A DNA stretch of 64,000 nucleotides, taken from positions 4,496,936-4,560,935 of the forward strand of contig OZ038436.1 in NCBI GenBank assembly GCA_964036275.1. Reading direction: 5' to 3'. Origin of the DNA: Litoditis marina. Its lineage: Eukaryota > Nematoda > Chromadorea > Rhabditida > Rhabditidae. Shown one piece after another: positions 46,601 to 57,564 of this stretch. A program made the position numbers and the translations under genes. Each line of letters starts with the position of its first letter. Position 1 is the first letter of the stretch. The notes beneath the pieces were generated by a model, which worked only from the letters and a program-made list of their open reading frames with translations, had not been told where the DNA came from and did not search any database.

Positions 46601-49557
46601 CATCATAGTTATAAGGTATACATATGATGAACATTCTCACCACAGTAACTTCATTGTGTAACTAATAGTTTGGGAGCCCGTATACAATACACCAATGAAT
46701 GTTTCATGATCCTTGTTCAAAAAGCTTCATTGTAAATATTTCAGTATATCTCAGATAACTCACTCCTGCGGAATGCATGTTTAATTGGTCTTAGTCGAGT
46801 AATTTGACCCGGTAACCAAGTTACCATCAACAAATGTTTCAGTATCCCTATAAATATCTTTCGGACAACTCACTTGTGAGGAATGTAAGCACATCGCGGT
46901 CTGGTCCAAGTGTGACATTGGTGTATCATGACCCCCATATCGGGCGTGTACCAATGGGCCAATTTGTCCGAAAGTCGCTCGAAGAACTCCAAAGTGTCGT
47001 TGTTCGCTCGGATGAAGAAGTTGGCGCCTGTAGTGAAACATTCAGGTGATGACAACTTTTCGAAGTTGGATACGAATGCAAAACCAGTTTCAATAATTGC
47101 GTCATGCAGCGCATTATGCATGCAGCAGCACTTGCCTAACTACTCCTAGATATCATTAATTTTATATGTTTCTACAGAGGATGACCAAATAATTATTTCT
47201 AGAAGGATAGCATAACCTATAACAGAAAATCACAGAAAAACGTTGTATCCTTCTTTCAAGGGGACGCGTGTGTGTGTCGGTTATGTGAACAACGGCATAA
47301 TTGGTATTTGCTAATATACACGTTGACTCTGTTGTTACTAAACAATATCAGAACAGCCCGAAACACAATTTCTGCGCGAGTTTTACCCTGATCTCATTTA
47401 CCTACGAGAATCTCATCTCAAAAGTCCAATCACAAATGCTTGACCCATTCAGCTTGACTACAATATCCCCATACCACCAAGAATTGCTCACCGTTGACCC
47501 ATTCGGCCCTCATACTTTTGTCGTCGATGCCGATTTGATCGAAAAGCGCATCGTAGCTCATATTGTCCTCCAATTCCAAATCGAACAGATTCTTCCTCCA
47601 GAAAGTGTCCTGCTGCATCATCCAGAACGATTTGCCACTGAACATGATCAATGTTAGAAAACGGTCAAATGTTTCAGACATTACTCAAATAGTAGAGTAA
47701 TCATTATATATTAACTCTACTGTTGCTTAATATTCATCAAACATGAAAGTTTAGAAAACGGCCAAATTTTTCACACACTCAGAAACCAGTTATCAGACAT
47801 CCACTTTCGACCATTACATGTTCAATGTAACCCAATGTTTCACACGCTGAATGAATAGCTTGCATTCACTTCGGAAAGTGATAACATTGTCAGAAAACAT
47901 CGTTTTGTGAACAAAACTAGCAATGAACTGGCGTTTGTAGCAGTCAAACTAGCATTTTGCTGTGAGAAACAAGATTTTTCTTCACAAATTCAAAATCTCT
48001 ATATTTTATTCATCTTTATATGACTCTTGGAAAATCTCGAATGCGCTTTGCGCTCAAATGTTTCACCCGCTGTTTAGATAAGTGGGTACGTGAGACAAAG
48101 TGAAGACCTAAAATACAGTTCTCCCGTACGTAGAGTTTTCGGCCACAGAATACTTTTCGAGGTTTTATCGTCGTTAACTCACCGTCTAAGTAGACTGACT
48201 GCGAGATTGGAGCGAAGTAGATAAATGGTCTGGTATGGACCCTCAGCGAACGAAAAAGGCTTCTGCACATATAATACAATAAAAAAATTATAATAAAAAA
48301 ATTATTAGTTCCTTGCTCTTCGTCTCTCTTCCACTTACTCTTCTAGTTTAACGTGTGTTGTGGACTGAAACTAACAAAACTCTGTGGTTGCCAGGTATTA
48401 AATATGGCTGTGAAACATTGAGATGCGGAAACAGCCAATGAAGCCTTTCAAACGAAAAGCTGTTCTTTGTTGCTTTCTAAAGTCTTTCAGTTTCTATTGA
48501 TGCTCATACTTAGTCCCCTCCACCCTATGAAACATTCAAGTGCGAAATTAGTTTCTTTCAGTGACCGTATTACATGTTCTTGGGAACCTTTCCCACTTTT
48601 CCTTCTGGTCACTGCTTCACAAAGAGCGACCTCGCGCGCGCAGTGACACAGAATAATTTACTGTAGGCGTGTACCGAATAGGATCTGTAGTTTGGTGTTG
48701 AAACACAATATACAGGAATCAAACCACAGAGACAGTAGATTGAGATAAAAGATCGTATCTATCTACTTTTCTTGATTGCGATTCCTAGTGGACCAAAAAG
48801 TGTCTTATTCTTTATATTCACTTCATATTAACTTCCTCTCAGCGTTGAATAGTCAGAAAAAATGATAAACTTATATTTTGCCGCGTGACTCTCTTTCCTC
48901 CTTTATCCCACCCTGCGTCTCCCAATTCGCACACTATTTCGCTAGACTTTTACAAAGACGGAAAGTAAGAGCGGAGAAACAGCGTATGTTTCGAGAGACG
49001 CAGGATGGGACCTGGTAAAACCGTATAAAACTCACATAAAGACTGGGCGTGGGCCAGTAGAACTGTCTAATCGTGGGCCAATGTTTCGTCAACTCGTCCC
49101 TCGCAACTGAATCCAACGTGACGAAGATCAATCGGTCGTGCACTCCCTCCAAACTGGCCGTGTTGCACAGAAAGTTGTAGGTCATATTGAGCGCGTATTG
49201 ATTGAGCAGCAGAAACGCCGGTGGCCGCGTGAACTCCGCGTCCAGCGTACGAATCAATCGATCGAATTCCGCGGAATTCTCTATCGATTCGATGGAGACG
49301 CTGGTCGCGTGGCTCTTCACGTAACGCACGGCGGTGATTGCGTTATGTGTCTTGCGCAGGACCAGAATACCGAAAAGGAACCAAAATGAATAGAATAGTA
49401 CCACGGGAATACGCCACAGCCAAGAGTGCTGCCAGGAGTAGTGCTTTTTCGGGCGGTTGGTGGCTGGTTCTGTCGCCGACGACTCCTTTTCCGTGGGCGC
49501 TGACGCCAGCGTTCGACGTCGCAGCTCGGTACCCATGCTCTGGAATGGAGGGAACAT
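43689..49557 (-). CDS. Type II membrane nucleotide-diphospho-sugar transferase-like protein
   Basis: Six exons join in frame: 49,557-49,036, 48,262-48,183, 47,637-47,492, 47,027-46,874, 46,230-46,074, 43,889-43,689, giving 419 residues. A basic cytosolic N-terminus is followed by one membrane anchor (about residues 48-67, IPVVLFYSFWFLFGILVL), then a lumenal domain. Recognisable stretches are LYKPFSFAEGPYQTIYLLRS, SFWMMQQDTFWRKNL, ALFDQIGID, NFFIRANNDT, HWYTPDMGVMIHQCHTW and IAHSWEWMYTKQ. This pattern matches the expanded nematode group of PF03407-like (Nucleotid_trans) proteins. By family it should act in the Golgi on a nucleotide-sugar donor; the substrate is unknown. The C-terminus is unusually hydrophobic. 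An alternative start is Met at 49,536. The last intron is 2.2 kb, long for this genome, and introns hold several ATGTTTCA modules. Confidence 0.88.
44103..44149 (-). promoter_or_regulatory. piRNA-type promoter module in a glycosyltransferase intron
   Basis: CACTTCA, core ATGTTGCA (intermediate between the two core variants), TTTATAAT, TGAT with T at +39 (44,103). It lies in the 2.2-kb last intron of the glycosyltransferase gene. Confidence 0.6.
44951..44998 (+). promoter_or_regulatory. ATGTTTCA module, weak TATA
   Basis: Core ATGTTTCA, no clear TATA box, CGTT with T at +40. Weak. Confidence 0.3.
45538..45583 (-). promoter_or_regulatory. piRNA-type promoter module
   Basis: Core ATGTTTCA, CTTTATACA, TAGT with T at +38 (45,538). 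Intronic. Confidence 0.6.
46419..46610 (+). mobile_element. Diverged tRNA-related SINE
   Basis: The head (TATAGTCGTC, AGAAAGGCGAGG, ATACTGTAAATCTG) and tail (AATTTGGCACGCATCATAG) match the family. The tRNA-like middle is more diverged but keeps GGTTCGACTC. Confidence 0.55.
46699..46745 (+). promoter_or_regulatory. piRNA-type promoter module
   Basis: Core ATGTTTCA, CAGT with T at +39 (46,745). There is no TATA, but the spacer is A/T-rich. It lies in a glycosyltransferase intron, on the opposite strand to the gene. Confidence 0.45.
47835..47882 (+). promoter_or_regulatory. ATGTTTCA module
   Basis: Core ATGTTTCA, TGAT with T at +40 (47,882), no strict TATA. Intronic, opposite strand to the gene. 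Confidence 0.4.
48373..48418 (-). promoter_or_regulatory. piRNA-type promoter module
   Basis: Core ATGTTTCA, CATATTTAAT, TGTT with T at +38 (48,373). First intron of the glycosyltransferase gene. Confidence 0.55.
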
Positions 49558-52281
49558 TAGAGCAAAAGAATATTTGTGGATACAAAGAGAAGAAGTGTGG
49601 TATGGAGTGATATAGATGGACTAGTTGCATTCAGTTGGTGGACAGTTATGCTTGTTGAGACAGGAGAAAAGAGAGATGGGAAGAAGGAGAGAGAGGAGGA
49701 GAGAGAAAAAGTTGAAAAGAGAGAAAGAAATAAGAGTCAGAACGTTTTATGGAAGTTTTAGGGTTGCTCTCACTGCAATGTTTTCTACAAAAGAACATAA
49801 AACTAATTGCAGCAAGAGAATAGAGTATATACTAGGAGTTAAACGAATGGTCACGTGATTTTAGCATTCTAAAGCTAGCAGACGTTATACTACGCATCAT
49901 AGTACTGAATCTACTTGAATCATAAAGGGTGGCTGCGACATTCGTCTGTTCTAATTCAAATCTTTCTTCCACCTGAAGAACTGAAGTCTAATTTACGAAT
50001 TGTACCCTCTAAACTTCAAAATGAAACAATTTTATGAAACAGAACTAATTGTATTCGGTGTAATATTGAAATCGCTTTGAATACTATATAAAATGTACTT
50101 TCATTTCGAAGAATCAAAGTTTTATAAAAGAGAGCTACCCATGAAAAAGTTGGACCAGCTCATCGAAACTAAGGGAGTACTATAGAAGGCAGTGCAGAGT
50201 TGTAGCCTGATCTGCACAGATTGTGGCACGATCAAACTACAAACACAGCAGTAGTCAGATCTACAGTATAATGTTATTCAATCACACAGTCACGTGAAAC
50301 ACGTTAAACACAGCAGAACTCAGAAACGTGCGATGACAAAGTACACGATTCCTCATTAGAATTCCATCGTTATGTGACTATTCAATTGACTTCTAGTATA
50401 TCGATTCACGGTTATGTAAGGGAAACAAATGATATACTTCTAATTGTTCCAGTTTTTTACTTTCCGTGTTTTTCTCCGCGCGACACAGTGTATGATAGGA
50501 ATCTAGGACCACCCACGATGGTGATACAGTAACCCAACACATTATTTGGTCCCACACCGACTTTCAATGAAATATTATGGAAACATCGAGAAACAGCTTA
50601 ACTTGTAGGTTCATGAATCAAGAAGTGAAATTGATTGAAACATTTTTGCGAGCATTTTTGTTGAACATACTGTATTCTGTTGTTTAGAAGTTATAGATGG
50701 TAGTGAGGGAAAATATAATTCTGTGTTCAAATGAGTTTGGTGAAATTAATAAATTCAATACTCACATGTGCAAAAGTTGAACTGATAGAACTGACAAAAA
50801 AGGAACGATTTGAAAACGATTATATGAAGTTTTTGATAAAGTTGAAAAACTGAAGAAAAAAACTTGAAAAGTAGTCAAACTTTGTGGAATAGAAATGTTT
50901 TCGACATCTGTTAGATTCGAGGTAACTTTCCGGTTTTTCGAGGAAGATGGGAGGAGAGGGTAGAGACACCGACACAATTAAAGTTGATCGTAAAATACGT
51001 ACTATAAATAGTACATGTGAAACATCAGACTTTATTTCGAATGAAGTCAACCAAATGAACGGTTTATCGAACACTGTTCATTTGTGTACTACATTTTCAG
51101 GTTTGATTACTACCAGTACGAAAACACATTAGTTCTAGGCGTTCGCTAGAAAACTGGTTCAATCATTTAAAGCAGTGGAATGTTGCAAAGGAAGTATTTG
51201 AACGCCTGACTATAGTAATGTGAGATGGATACACAACACATCATGTAAGCTAAACCAGGAAGACTATTACGAGTTCGGTACAGTAATCAACAGTTGTCGG
51301 AAAAATATATTGAAAGAAATAAAAATGAAAATTTCGGTTGTTTTCACTCAAAAATATGAAACTCAAGGCTTTTCTAGAGTAAAATATCTTGATTTTCGCA
51401 AAATATCTTCAATTTACTGATGTGTGTCCAGGCTGTCCAATTTCCATGTGAAGTTCTTATGAATTTCTCGTAAGATACTTCGAGAACTACTCGTGAACTC
51501 TTAATGTTGCAGCATAGAAATCGATAGAATCTCATGAGATATTGCTCACGAGGTACCTCCTGAAATGTTTGAGCGATTGCTACGCCGCCATATTGCGCAT
51601 TTTTATAGAAATTGCTGACCGATTATGGTTTCAGAGCCGAATTTAATCCTGGTACACACACATGTTTTCGTTGATTTCGGTGGGTGTTCACCTGTTCTGG
51701 AAAATTCCGAAATATGAATATCTAGCTGCATTTGTAGTAGGGTTATTACTTCAGTTTAAAATTTCGAGTTATCGACTTTCCGAGTATCCAGTTTACAGCA
51801 AACCGAGTTTTCGAGTCTGCGTTCATAAATCTGCGTTGTAACTCGCAACTCACAAGTTTCGAGTTATTTACAGTTTTTTCAAGTTCAACCGTGTACTTTG
51901 TAGTTCGAACCCTCTGTAATGGTGGTTCTCGATATCTGCTGTGTGATCTGAGCAAACTACAACTCATATTCGATTACATGCTTGATTTCTATCATCCCCT
52001 TTTCGCGAAAAAGGTGTGAAAAATGCACTCAAAATGACTTTCAAATCAGACATTCAATGTTGCCAAAATTGAAGAACTCAAACTTAAAAACTCAAATTCA
52101 TCTAACATGTGTTAGTTCTGACGGGAAAATAGGCATTGGTAAACAAAAACGTCTCTAGATAGCGACAGTTCGCGGTTTTACGTGTAAATTCAGGTGGTCA
52201 CGTGAACTTCACGTGGTGTTATAGACAATAATCTGCTTTGATCATCAATCTAATCACTAATCTTTACAAAAGGCTACAATA

Positions 52282-52328
52282 ATTAATGAACGGCACATTC
52301 TACAGCCTATATAGAATGCCTGCGTCAT
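52282..52328 (-). promoter_or_regulatory. piRNA-type promoter module, degenerate core
   Basis: CCGCACTCAA, ATGACGCA, TTCTATATAG, TAAT with T at +39 (52,282). Confidence 0.42.
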
Positions 52329-53671
52329 TTGAGTGCGGTTAGGTTTCACCTGACTTTGGGCAATATAGCAGCGAAACGCTGGACTGTTGATAAGCTCCCA
52401 GCAAATGAATCATAGTAGGGAAGCCCAAAGTTTTTCATTATACCAGACTATTTTTTTATTCTTCACTTTTTGAATCCTAAAAAACCGTTTGTTGCTAAAA
52501 ATTAGAGAAATAGTTGTAATCGGAAAAATGAAAAAGTACGGAAATTATGAAAAAGTATGTTCTTTGCATTCGTTCGAAGTATGAAATGTCAAAAGTTTTT
52601 TTGAAATCTAGTTACTTTCACCGCAAGAATCTTTTTTAGGAAATAACGTTATAGAATAGAATAGAATAGATTTATTCAACATGTGACTTTCCACATTTTG
52701 AAATGTGGCACTCCAATTGTTGTTATTTCTCATTCTCTATCTCTATTCTTTTATTTCTGTTAATTGTCAATTGTTATGTGGTAACTTTCAATTAACCATC
52801 TCAAAACAAGTTTCGAAAACGGTCTTTCCGCGAGATACGCGGTAAGCAAGTGGTAAAAAATGGTTCGAATGTTGTTGACCAGTAAATAAAAGAGAACCAA
52901 TTAGTGAAATTGAACCAAATCAATCGGAAATATATGTAGTGAAAATATAGTCTCACTCTAGTAACCACTTGGAATGCGAGTTGTTGGTCAAATTATTTGG
53001 TGAACGGGGGATAGAAATTCCGTTTTTTCTATTCGGTTGAAATAACAATTTGAAAGTCAAACTTTTAAGTAACGAGTTCGTCAACTTTCGTTACCAACCT
53101 CCATTCAAAAGTTGGTCAAGAGGAGGATTAGAGAGTGGGTCGCAAGAGGCAAAACAAGGAAAGAACAGGTTATGGGAAAGATTAAGGGGGGGGGGGGGGG
53201 AGGGGGCGATTCTACAATTCATTTAAATCAATATTCCAAATACAATCGAGTACCTATCTTAATATAGTGAAGAGTTTGCCTGTGCCTGTTACTTAAAATC
53301 TACCCAAGGATGATAACAAGTTACGAGAAAGACTGAGATTAAAGAGGGGGGGGGGGGGGCGATTCGACAACTTATGCAGAATCGAATTTGGGGATGGTAC
53401 AAGAAAACATGATTTCAGGAATGATATAATAATATACAAGAAAGTTTGTGAACCGATTCTAAAAAGGAAAATAAGTCTTTATCACAGTTTATCATCGTAC
53501 AAACTACATGTTTTATTGGTTAATATAATTATAATACTATCATTGGGAAAATTTATCACACTTTATCATCTTAGCAATGCAAAGTGCAACTTCGGCTAGA
53601 AAGTGCGTTGGATAGAAGTGATATACAAGGTCAAGGTTTGAATGCCTAGATAAATGTCAGCCTTGAGTGCT

Positions 53672-53715
53672 ACTGGAAGTCACAAACAAAGTTATATATA
53701 AGATGGTTGAAACAT
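53672..53715 (-). promoter_or_regulatory. piRNA-type promoter module
   Basis: Core ATGTTTCA, TTATATATA, CAGT with T at +36 (53,672), slightly short spacing. Confidence 0.45.
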
Positions 53716-53929
53716 TGGACTACATGTGCAATCGGAATATGCAAGGAAAGAATGCACAAATATTCTTATAAAATGTTTGTTTTTAACATACGATGTTACA
53801 AAGTTGAATAAAGTAAAGATGACTTGACTTTAGCGTACGTTGGATAACGTAGTGTTTTTATGTCAAAAGAACGGAAGAAAGTGAAATCCTATTCAGAGAA
53901 TGGTTTTCTCTCTTTATTTCGCTCTCCCC

Positions 53930-53972
<43 letters not shown>

Positions 53973-54132
53973 TCATTCTCTCTCTCTCTCTCTCACTCTC
54001 TCTCTCTCACTCTCACTCTCTATAGTCTTTGACAAACGAAGATCAACTATTTAGTTGCAAATGGTGACCGCAATTGATCGAATCGCAATGCCCCCACGAC
54101 AAATTACGGTCCAAAAGATAGAAAGGGAGAAT

Positions 54133-54194
<62 letters not shown>

Positions 54195-54476
54195 AAAGAA
54201 AAGAAAAGGAAAGACGAAAGAGAAGAGGGGGGGGGGGGGGGGGTAAGTAGAATATGGCCTTCAAACGTTTCTTCCAATGTGTGAATTATGTTTTTATTTT
54301 GGTAGAAGTCAACTGAATAGTCACGTGATTCTAATTAGCAACCGTGCACTTTGTCATGGCACGTTTCTGAGCTGTGCTGTGTTCAACATGCCTTTGCAAT
54401 AGACGAACAGTATATGATGATGCTCTTTCTTCTTCCTTACCTTACGTGTTTCATTACTACACCGGTATTAGGTTCG

Positions 54477-54523
54477 ATCAAACTTGACGTATCCAGCCCA
54501 TTTATAAACTGTGGATGAAACAT
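54477..54523 (-). promoter_or_regulatory. piRNA-type promoter module
   Basis: TCA then core ATGTTTCA, TTTATAAAT, TGAT with T at +39 (54,477). First of three regularly built modules between GA-rich tracts (54,477, 55,062, 55,394). Confidence 0.65.
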
Positions 54524-54836
54524 TGACATGTTTCAGATTGATACTTACTCTCCAGTTTTTGGTGTGAAGTTCACAAATTTTTAGTAGTTGGTTGAGAGAG
54601 AGAATGATAAAATATAGAGAGAGAGGGGGAAAAAAGAAAAAGGGGTATATGAAGAAAAAGAGGTATATGAAGAGAGAGATAGAGATGTTAATTCTTAGCG
54701 TATTTTTTTTGACAACAAGTCTGACTGGTACTTTGCCTAAAGCGGTTTTAAATGGTAACATTCAGGTCTGAATATGACATGTTTTTATTAATACATCTTT
54801 AATCATAATAAGAGAGGAAAAGAGAGAGAGAGAGAG

Positions 54837-54893
<57 letters not shown>

Positions 54894-55061
54894 AGAAAGA
54901 GAAGTATAGAAAGAAAGAGAGGCGTGGAAGTGTTTTAGTGGTTAAAAAAACTATGGTTTTTTTAAATAGTAAATATATGTTTTTGTTGTAATGTTGTATC
55001 TACTTTATCATACATTTCACATCACTTACCACTATTAGCCTGATTCAAGTGTTGACAACAT

Positions 55062-55107
55062 ATCAACCGCTGTCGTTCACTTCACTTATAAGCTACGGAT
55101 GAAACAT
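55062..55107 (-). promoter_or_regulatory. piRNA-type promoter module
   Basis: Core ATGTTTCA, CTTATAAG, TGAT with T at +38 (55,062). Confidence 0.65.
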
Positions 55108-55393
55108 TGAGGCGATGCAGCGAAAACATCGAACTTTTGGTTGGCAGAGAGGATGAAGAAATATTCAGAAATGAAGAAAGAACAGGGGAAACAGAAGACA
55201 TAAACATAGAAAGAGGAGAGAGAGAGAGATAGAGAGTTCAATACTTTTTTTTACAACACATCAAACTATTATAAGTGGAAGTTTGCCCATAGCGGTTTTT
55301 CGAATGTGAACCTTAGATCTGACATATTTTTAATTATCACATCTCTAATCTCTCACGTTAATTTTATTGTTATTGGCATCACATTCACAACGG

Positions 55394-55439
55394 ATCAGTT
55401 TTAACTGTTTACTCCAAATATATAGCTTGGGTGAAACAT
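55394..55439 (-). promoter_or_regulatory. piRNA-type promoter module
   Basis: Core ATGTTTCA, CTATATATT, TGAT with T at +38 (55,394). Confidence 0.65.
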
Positions 55440-55533
55440 TGATGCGTTGCAGGGAATCGACCAAACTGTCCGGGCTGTGAATCATTACTTCCGCTCCAGT
55501 TTTAGGATTGGAGTGCACGAAATGTTGATTCGG

Positions 55534-55572
<39 letters not shown>

Positions 55573-56139
55573 AGAGAAAGAGAAAGAGATAGAGAGAGAG
55601 AGCGAGATAGGCAGAGAGAGAGAGAGAGAGAGTTGGTGAGTGTGAGAGAGAGAGAGAGAGAGAGAGAGAAAACATAGAGAAGCAGATATATAATGAGCAC
55701 GAAATGTTTTACATTTCTTCGAAAGACAACATAATTTTGTAAGATTCCAAGTTAGTTAAATGTGAGACAAAATGTAGATAAAAGACAAAAATGGTGTGAT
55801 TAAAAAAAGAGAAACGAACTGAGAACGGCTAAGAAAAATGTAAGAGAGATGAGAGGAAGAGAGACAGTGAGAGACAGTGAGAAAGAAAGAGGAAGAGTGA
55901 GAAGTTGATACAGAAAAGGAAGAGAGAAATATAAAAGAACAGAGAGAGAAAGGGGAGTTACGGGAGAAAAAGAGACAAACAAAGTAAAAGAAAGAGAGAG
56001 AGAAAGCGAGAAAGAGAGAAAAAGAAAAGAAAAGAAAGAGAGACCGCAGAACCGACAGTACAGCCATTAGTATTGTGGCCGTGTGGTCAGACGATTAGCC
56101 CCGGCGGATCTCTTATCCGAATGCCGAATCTGCACTCTC

Positions 56140-56187
<48 letters not shown>

Positions 56188-56473
56188 TTCTCCTTTTCTT
56201 TCTTTCTTGCATTCTGTTTTCATTTCTCTTTCTCTCCACTTTCTTTCTTTCTTTAACTCTTTCTTCTCCTCTTTCTCCTTTTCCTCATCTCTCTACATGC
56301 CCGCTCATCTCATCCTTCTCTCTCTCTCTGTCTTTGTCTCTCTTTCTTTTTCATCTCTCTCTCTCCCTCTCTTTCTCTCTTTCTCTTTCTCTTTCTCTCT
56401 CTCTCTCTGCCTCTTCCTCTTTCTTCTCCTCATTCTCATTTTCCTCATCGCTCTCCAAACCCTCTCATCTCAT

Positions 56474-56527
<54 letters not shown>

Positions 56528-56558
56528 CTCTCTCTCTCTCTCTCTCACTCTCTCTCTC

Positions 56559-56624
<66 letters not shown>

Positions 56625-56628
56625 CCTC

Positions 56629-56659
<31 letters not shown>

Positions 56660-57564
56660 CCTTCTCTCTCTTCTCTCTCTTTCTCTCTCTTTCTCTCTCT
56701 CACTCTCTCTGCCTCTTTGTCTCTCTCTTTCTCTCTTTCTCTCTCTCTCTCCCTCCCTCTCTCTCTCTCCCTCTCTCTCCCCCTCTCTCTCTCTCTCTCC
56801 CAAACGACCTTGTCTCTCTTGGGAATTCGGGTGAAACTATCGATACGGCTGACTGATCGGCCACGACCTAGATTCGTCCCCCGTTCCCAACCCTTCAACG
56901 GATCACAAGTGGTCCCGCACGGAAAACACCCTCCGGAAGTAGAATAATGAGGCGGAAAAGCTATTTGGGTTACGGTAACACAGAATTGCGTGATGTGTAG
57001 CGAATAAAGAGAACACAAGTTACGCGTAGCAGCGAAAACACAGAGGACATATTTGAAACATTTCCAACACAGAAAATGATCCGGAAAGTCGTAAAAAACT
57101 CATTTAAAAAGTTTTTAAACCAAAAACAAGTGTGAGAAAATGGCAGATTGTCTGAGGTATTCATGCCCCATTGCACTACAGTAGTCTCCCTTTTCAGTCC
57201 TTTAACTGAATTGCAACGACGCGCGCGAAAAATTTGTCGGCTTCGAAGCTTCAAATTATTCTGTTTTCACGATTTTAGCAATGTTATGTTTAGTACTGTT
57301 ATGTTTACTTTTTCTTGCTATTCTAGTTGAATAAAGTTCGATAACGGCTCCGAAAACACGAGTACCGATACGAAACCTAACGTAGAGTAAAACTTTCCTT
57401 CAATTTAATTTATTCTATATTTTCTGCTAGTTCGCTTCCATTTCTCAATTTAGACTATTTTCAATTTCGTTTTCATTCAAATGTTTCACGTATTGTATCT
57501 ATTTCTGCTGTTTTCAGGGTAGCTACCGCAGTCATTTCCGCATCGGTGAATTTCGCGGTTGAAA

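Larger units (their letters stand above)
49558..53900. other. Intergenic, no recognisable gene
   Basis: A GA-rich patch lies at 49,660-49,740. A roughly 120-bp dispersed repeat at 50,283-50,400 (CAGTCACGTGAAACACG through TTGACTTCTAGTATA) is also at 4,380-4,495, 23,625-23,740, 26,375-26,485, 30,185-30,300, 33,475-33,590 and 54,305-54,395. G-runs lie near 53,187 and 53,346, the second starting a 140-bp repeat shared with 58,225-58,365. No exon series was found. Confidence 0.6.
53928..56800. repeat. CT/GA simple-repeat field
   Basis: CT tracts lie at 53,928-54,020 and 56,130-56,800. GA tracts lie at 54,120-54,225 (ending in a run of G), 54,815-54,900, 55,537-55,670 and 55,800-56,045. Long Ser-Leu and Arg-Glu frames through them are artefacts. 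Three clean ATGTTTCA modules sit in the unique sequence between tracts. Confidence 0.95.

Noticed and set aside
47027..47045. ATGTTTCA on the minus strand at 47,034
   Set aside because: Sits at an exon boundary with coding sequence where the small RNA would start; spacing and TATA fail.
56073..56110. tRNA-like GGCCGTGTGGTCAGACGATT beside the CT tract
   Set aside because: No anticodon or T arm can be folded; only the first arm resembles a tRNA.
53860..57018. Long Ser-Leu or Arg-Glu open frames
   Set aside because: They are translations of CT/GA microsatellites on both strands.
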